Below are positions 4,356-5,348 of a stretch of 5,348 bases of DNA, in pieces. Where the stretch lies: NCBI GenBank assembly GCA_002329245.1, contig DCTG01000059.1:19123-24470 (forward strand), in the 5' to 3' direction. Below the pieces are notes generated by a model. It saw only the letters and a program-made list of their open reading frames with translations, did not search any database and was not told where the DNA came from. Source of the DNA: Clostridiales bacterium UBA1446 (lineage in GTDB: Bacteria > Bacillota > Clostridia > Oscillospirales > Oscillospiraceae). Both the position numbers and the translations under genes were made by a program. How positions within the stretch are numbered: the first letter of the stretch is position 1; every line of letters starts with the position of its first letter.

Positions 4356-5348
4356 TCAATGGTGAAACAGCCGCAGGCCGGTAAAGACCATAACAATCCC
4401 GTATTTGTTGCAGGTTTCGATCACATGGTCGTCCCGAATGCTGCCGCCCGGCTGCGCGATATAGCGCACGCCGCTGCGGCGCGCCCGCTCGATGTTGTCC
4501 CCGAAGGGAAAGAAAGCGTCCGAGCCCAAAGACACCCCGGTTTGATCGCTCAGCCAGGCAAGACGCTCCCCGCGGCTGAGCGGCACGGGTTTTTCCGTAA
4601 AGTACGCCTTCCAGGCGTCCCCTTCCGCAAGCTCCTCGCCCTCCCCGGAGAGGAACACGTCGATCGCGTTGTCGCGGTCGGGACGCTTCAGTTCCGGGCG
4701 GAAGGGCAGATCCAATACGCGGGGATGCTGCCTGAGATGCCAGCGGTCGGCTTTGTCGCCGGCAAGCCGCGTGCAGTGAATGCGGCTTTGCTGGCCCGCG
4801 CCGATGCCGATTGCCTGGCCCCCTTTTGCATAGCAGACGGAGTTGGACTGGGTATATTTGAGCGTGATCAAAGCAAGAAGAAGGTCGGTAGTCGCCGCCT
4901 CCGGAAGCTCTTTGTTTTCCGTCACCGGATTGCGTAAGAGTGAAGCGTCAATCCTGCAGTTGTTGCGGCCCTGCTCGAACGTAATCCCGAAGATATCCCT
5001 TTGCTCTAAGGGGGCGGGGACATACGCGGAATCCATTCGCACGATGTTATATGCGCCTTTGTGCTTGCTCTTTAACAGCTCCAGCGCTTCCGGCTCAAAA
5101 TCCGGCGCGATGACGCCGTCGGAGACTTCCCGGGCGATTATTCGGGCGGTGGGAAGATCGCACGGGTCGGAGAGCGCAATCCAGTCTCCGTAGGAGGAAA
5201 CGCGGTCGGCGCCCCGGGCGCGGGCATAGGCGGCGGCCAGCGGGCTCAGCTCCAGGTCGTCCACAAAACAGGCGCGTTTCAGTTCCTCGTCCATCGGCAA
5301 GCCGACGGCTGCGCCGGCGGGGCTGACATGCTTGAACGAAGCCGCCGC
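4356..5348 (-). CDS. purH: AICAR formyltransferase (PurH), C-terminal 330 residues, 5' end outside window
   Basis: Seen: an open minus-strand frame from the window edge to TGA at 4356-4358. The 16 codons before the TTG at 5298-5300 (AAASFKHVSPAGAAVG) continue the same domain, so the gene really starts beyond 5348. Family knowledge: the enzyme transfers a formyl group from 10-formyl-tetrahydrofolate to AICAR, the ninth step of purine synthesis, in the cytoplasm. Landmarks in window numbering: FKHVSPAG (5-12) with the catalytic Lys-His pair (Lys266 and His267 in human ATIC), FEQGRN (124-129), NSVCY (169-173; its Asn matches human Asn431), GQAIGIGAGQQSR (177-189), GSDAFFPFGDNIERA (275-289), QPGGSIRDD (299-307) and the C-terminus FTGLRLFHH (322-330), matching human His592. 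The sequence resembles the roughly 390-residue clostridial form that lacks an IMP cyclohydrolase domain, but that end is not visible. It converges with gpr and ends in the terminator at 4128-4152. Confidence 0.95.
   Translation of the reverse strand, partial: AAASFKHVSPAGAAVGLPMDEELKRACFVDDLELSPLAAAYARARGADRVSSYGDWIALSDPCDLPTARIIAREVSDGVIAPDFEPEALELLKSKHKGAYNIVRMDSAYVPAPLEQRDIFGITFEQGRNNCRIDASLLRNPVTENKELPEAATTDLLLALITLKYTQSNSVCYAKGGQAIGIGAGQQSRIHCTRLAGDKADRWHLRQHPRVLDLPFRPELKRPDRDNAIDVFLSGEGEELAEGDAWKAYFTEKPVPLSRGERLAWLSDQTGVSLGSDAFFPFGDNIERARRSGVRYIAQPGGSIRDDHVIETCNKYGIVMVFTGLRLFHH

Noticed and set aside
4101..4365. Small open frames on both strands in the gpr-purH gap
   Set aside because: Their translations follow the palindromic repeat and its flanks (for example TPLRRFTPAPLKGG), typical of spurious repeat-derived predictions; no good ribosome-binding sites or conserved features.
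1..5348. Mobile element, phage, CRISPR or defence island
   Set aside because: No transposase, integrase, direct-repeat array, nuclease or helicase features were found on either strand; all recognisable genes are metabolic, membrane or sporulation genes.

Overview
The window looks like chromosomal DNA from a GC-rich, endospore-forming, anaerobic member of the Clostridia, probably Oscillospirales/Ruminococcaceae. Reasons: a germination protease (gpr) found only in endospore formers, a PurH-type AICAR formyltransferase of the clostridial stand-alone kind, a DUF3810 membrane protein, and a short palindromic element like those I remember as dispersed in gut Ruminococcaceae genomes. Taxonomy below class level is inference.

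Layout. (1) Positions 1-2877 hold a three-gene minus-strand block, read right to left. A clear sigma-A promoter (TTGCAC, 17 bp, TATAAT, 2849-2877) precedes a DUF3810 polytopic membrane protein with an HELAH zincin motif (TTG start at 2785). Next is a stand-alone E2/CAT-fold acyltransferase-like protein (likely TTG start at 1614). Last is the N-terminal third of an AMP-forming acyl-CoA synthetase/ligase (start 567, running off the left edge). The gaps carry a strong stem-loop, a perfect 14-bp palindrome between ribosome-binding site and start codon of the acyltransferase-like gene, and an AT-rich island with a 25-bp inverted repeat before the ligase. (2) Positions 2878-3131 are a non-coding, GC-rich leader with two strong stem-loops. 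(3) Positions 3132-4037 hold gpr on the plus strand. (4) Positions 4038-4355 are a structured convergent intergenic region with one intrinsic terminator per strand, each lying on the far side of the other, so the two transcripts should overlap by about 200 nt. (5) Positions 4356-5348 hold the C-terminal 330 residues of PurH (AICAR transformylase domain) on the minus strand, running off the right edge.

How the genes work together. The ligase and the E2-like protein suggest an acyl activation and transfer pair, possibly acting on a fatty or other carboxylic acid. The membrane metalloprotease-like gene may be co-transcribed with them, but no shared pathway can be shown. gpr acts in spore germination by degrading small acid-soluble proteins. 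purH acts in de novo purine synthesis. These last two are unrelated to the block.

No tRNA, rRNA, CRISPR array, transposase, prophage gene or obvious novel defence system is visible. The most interesting items are the E2-like protein, whose catalytic HxxxDG histidine position is glutamate, the possible operators in the lipid-like cluster, and the doubly terminated structured region between gpr and purH.
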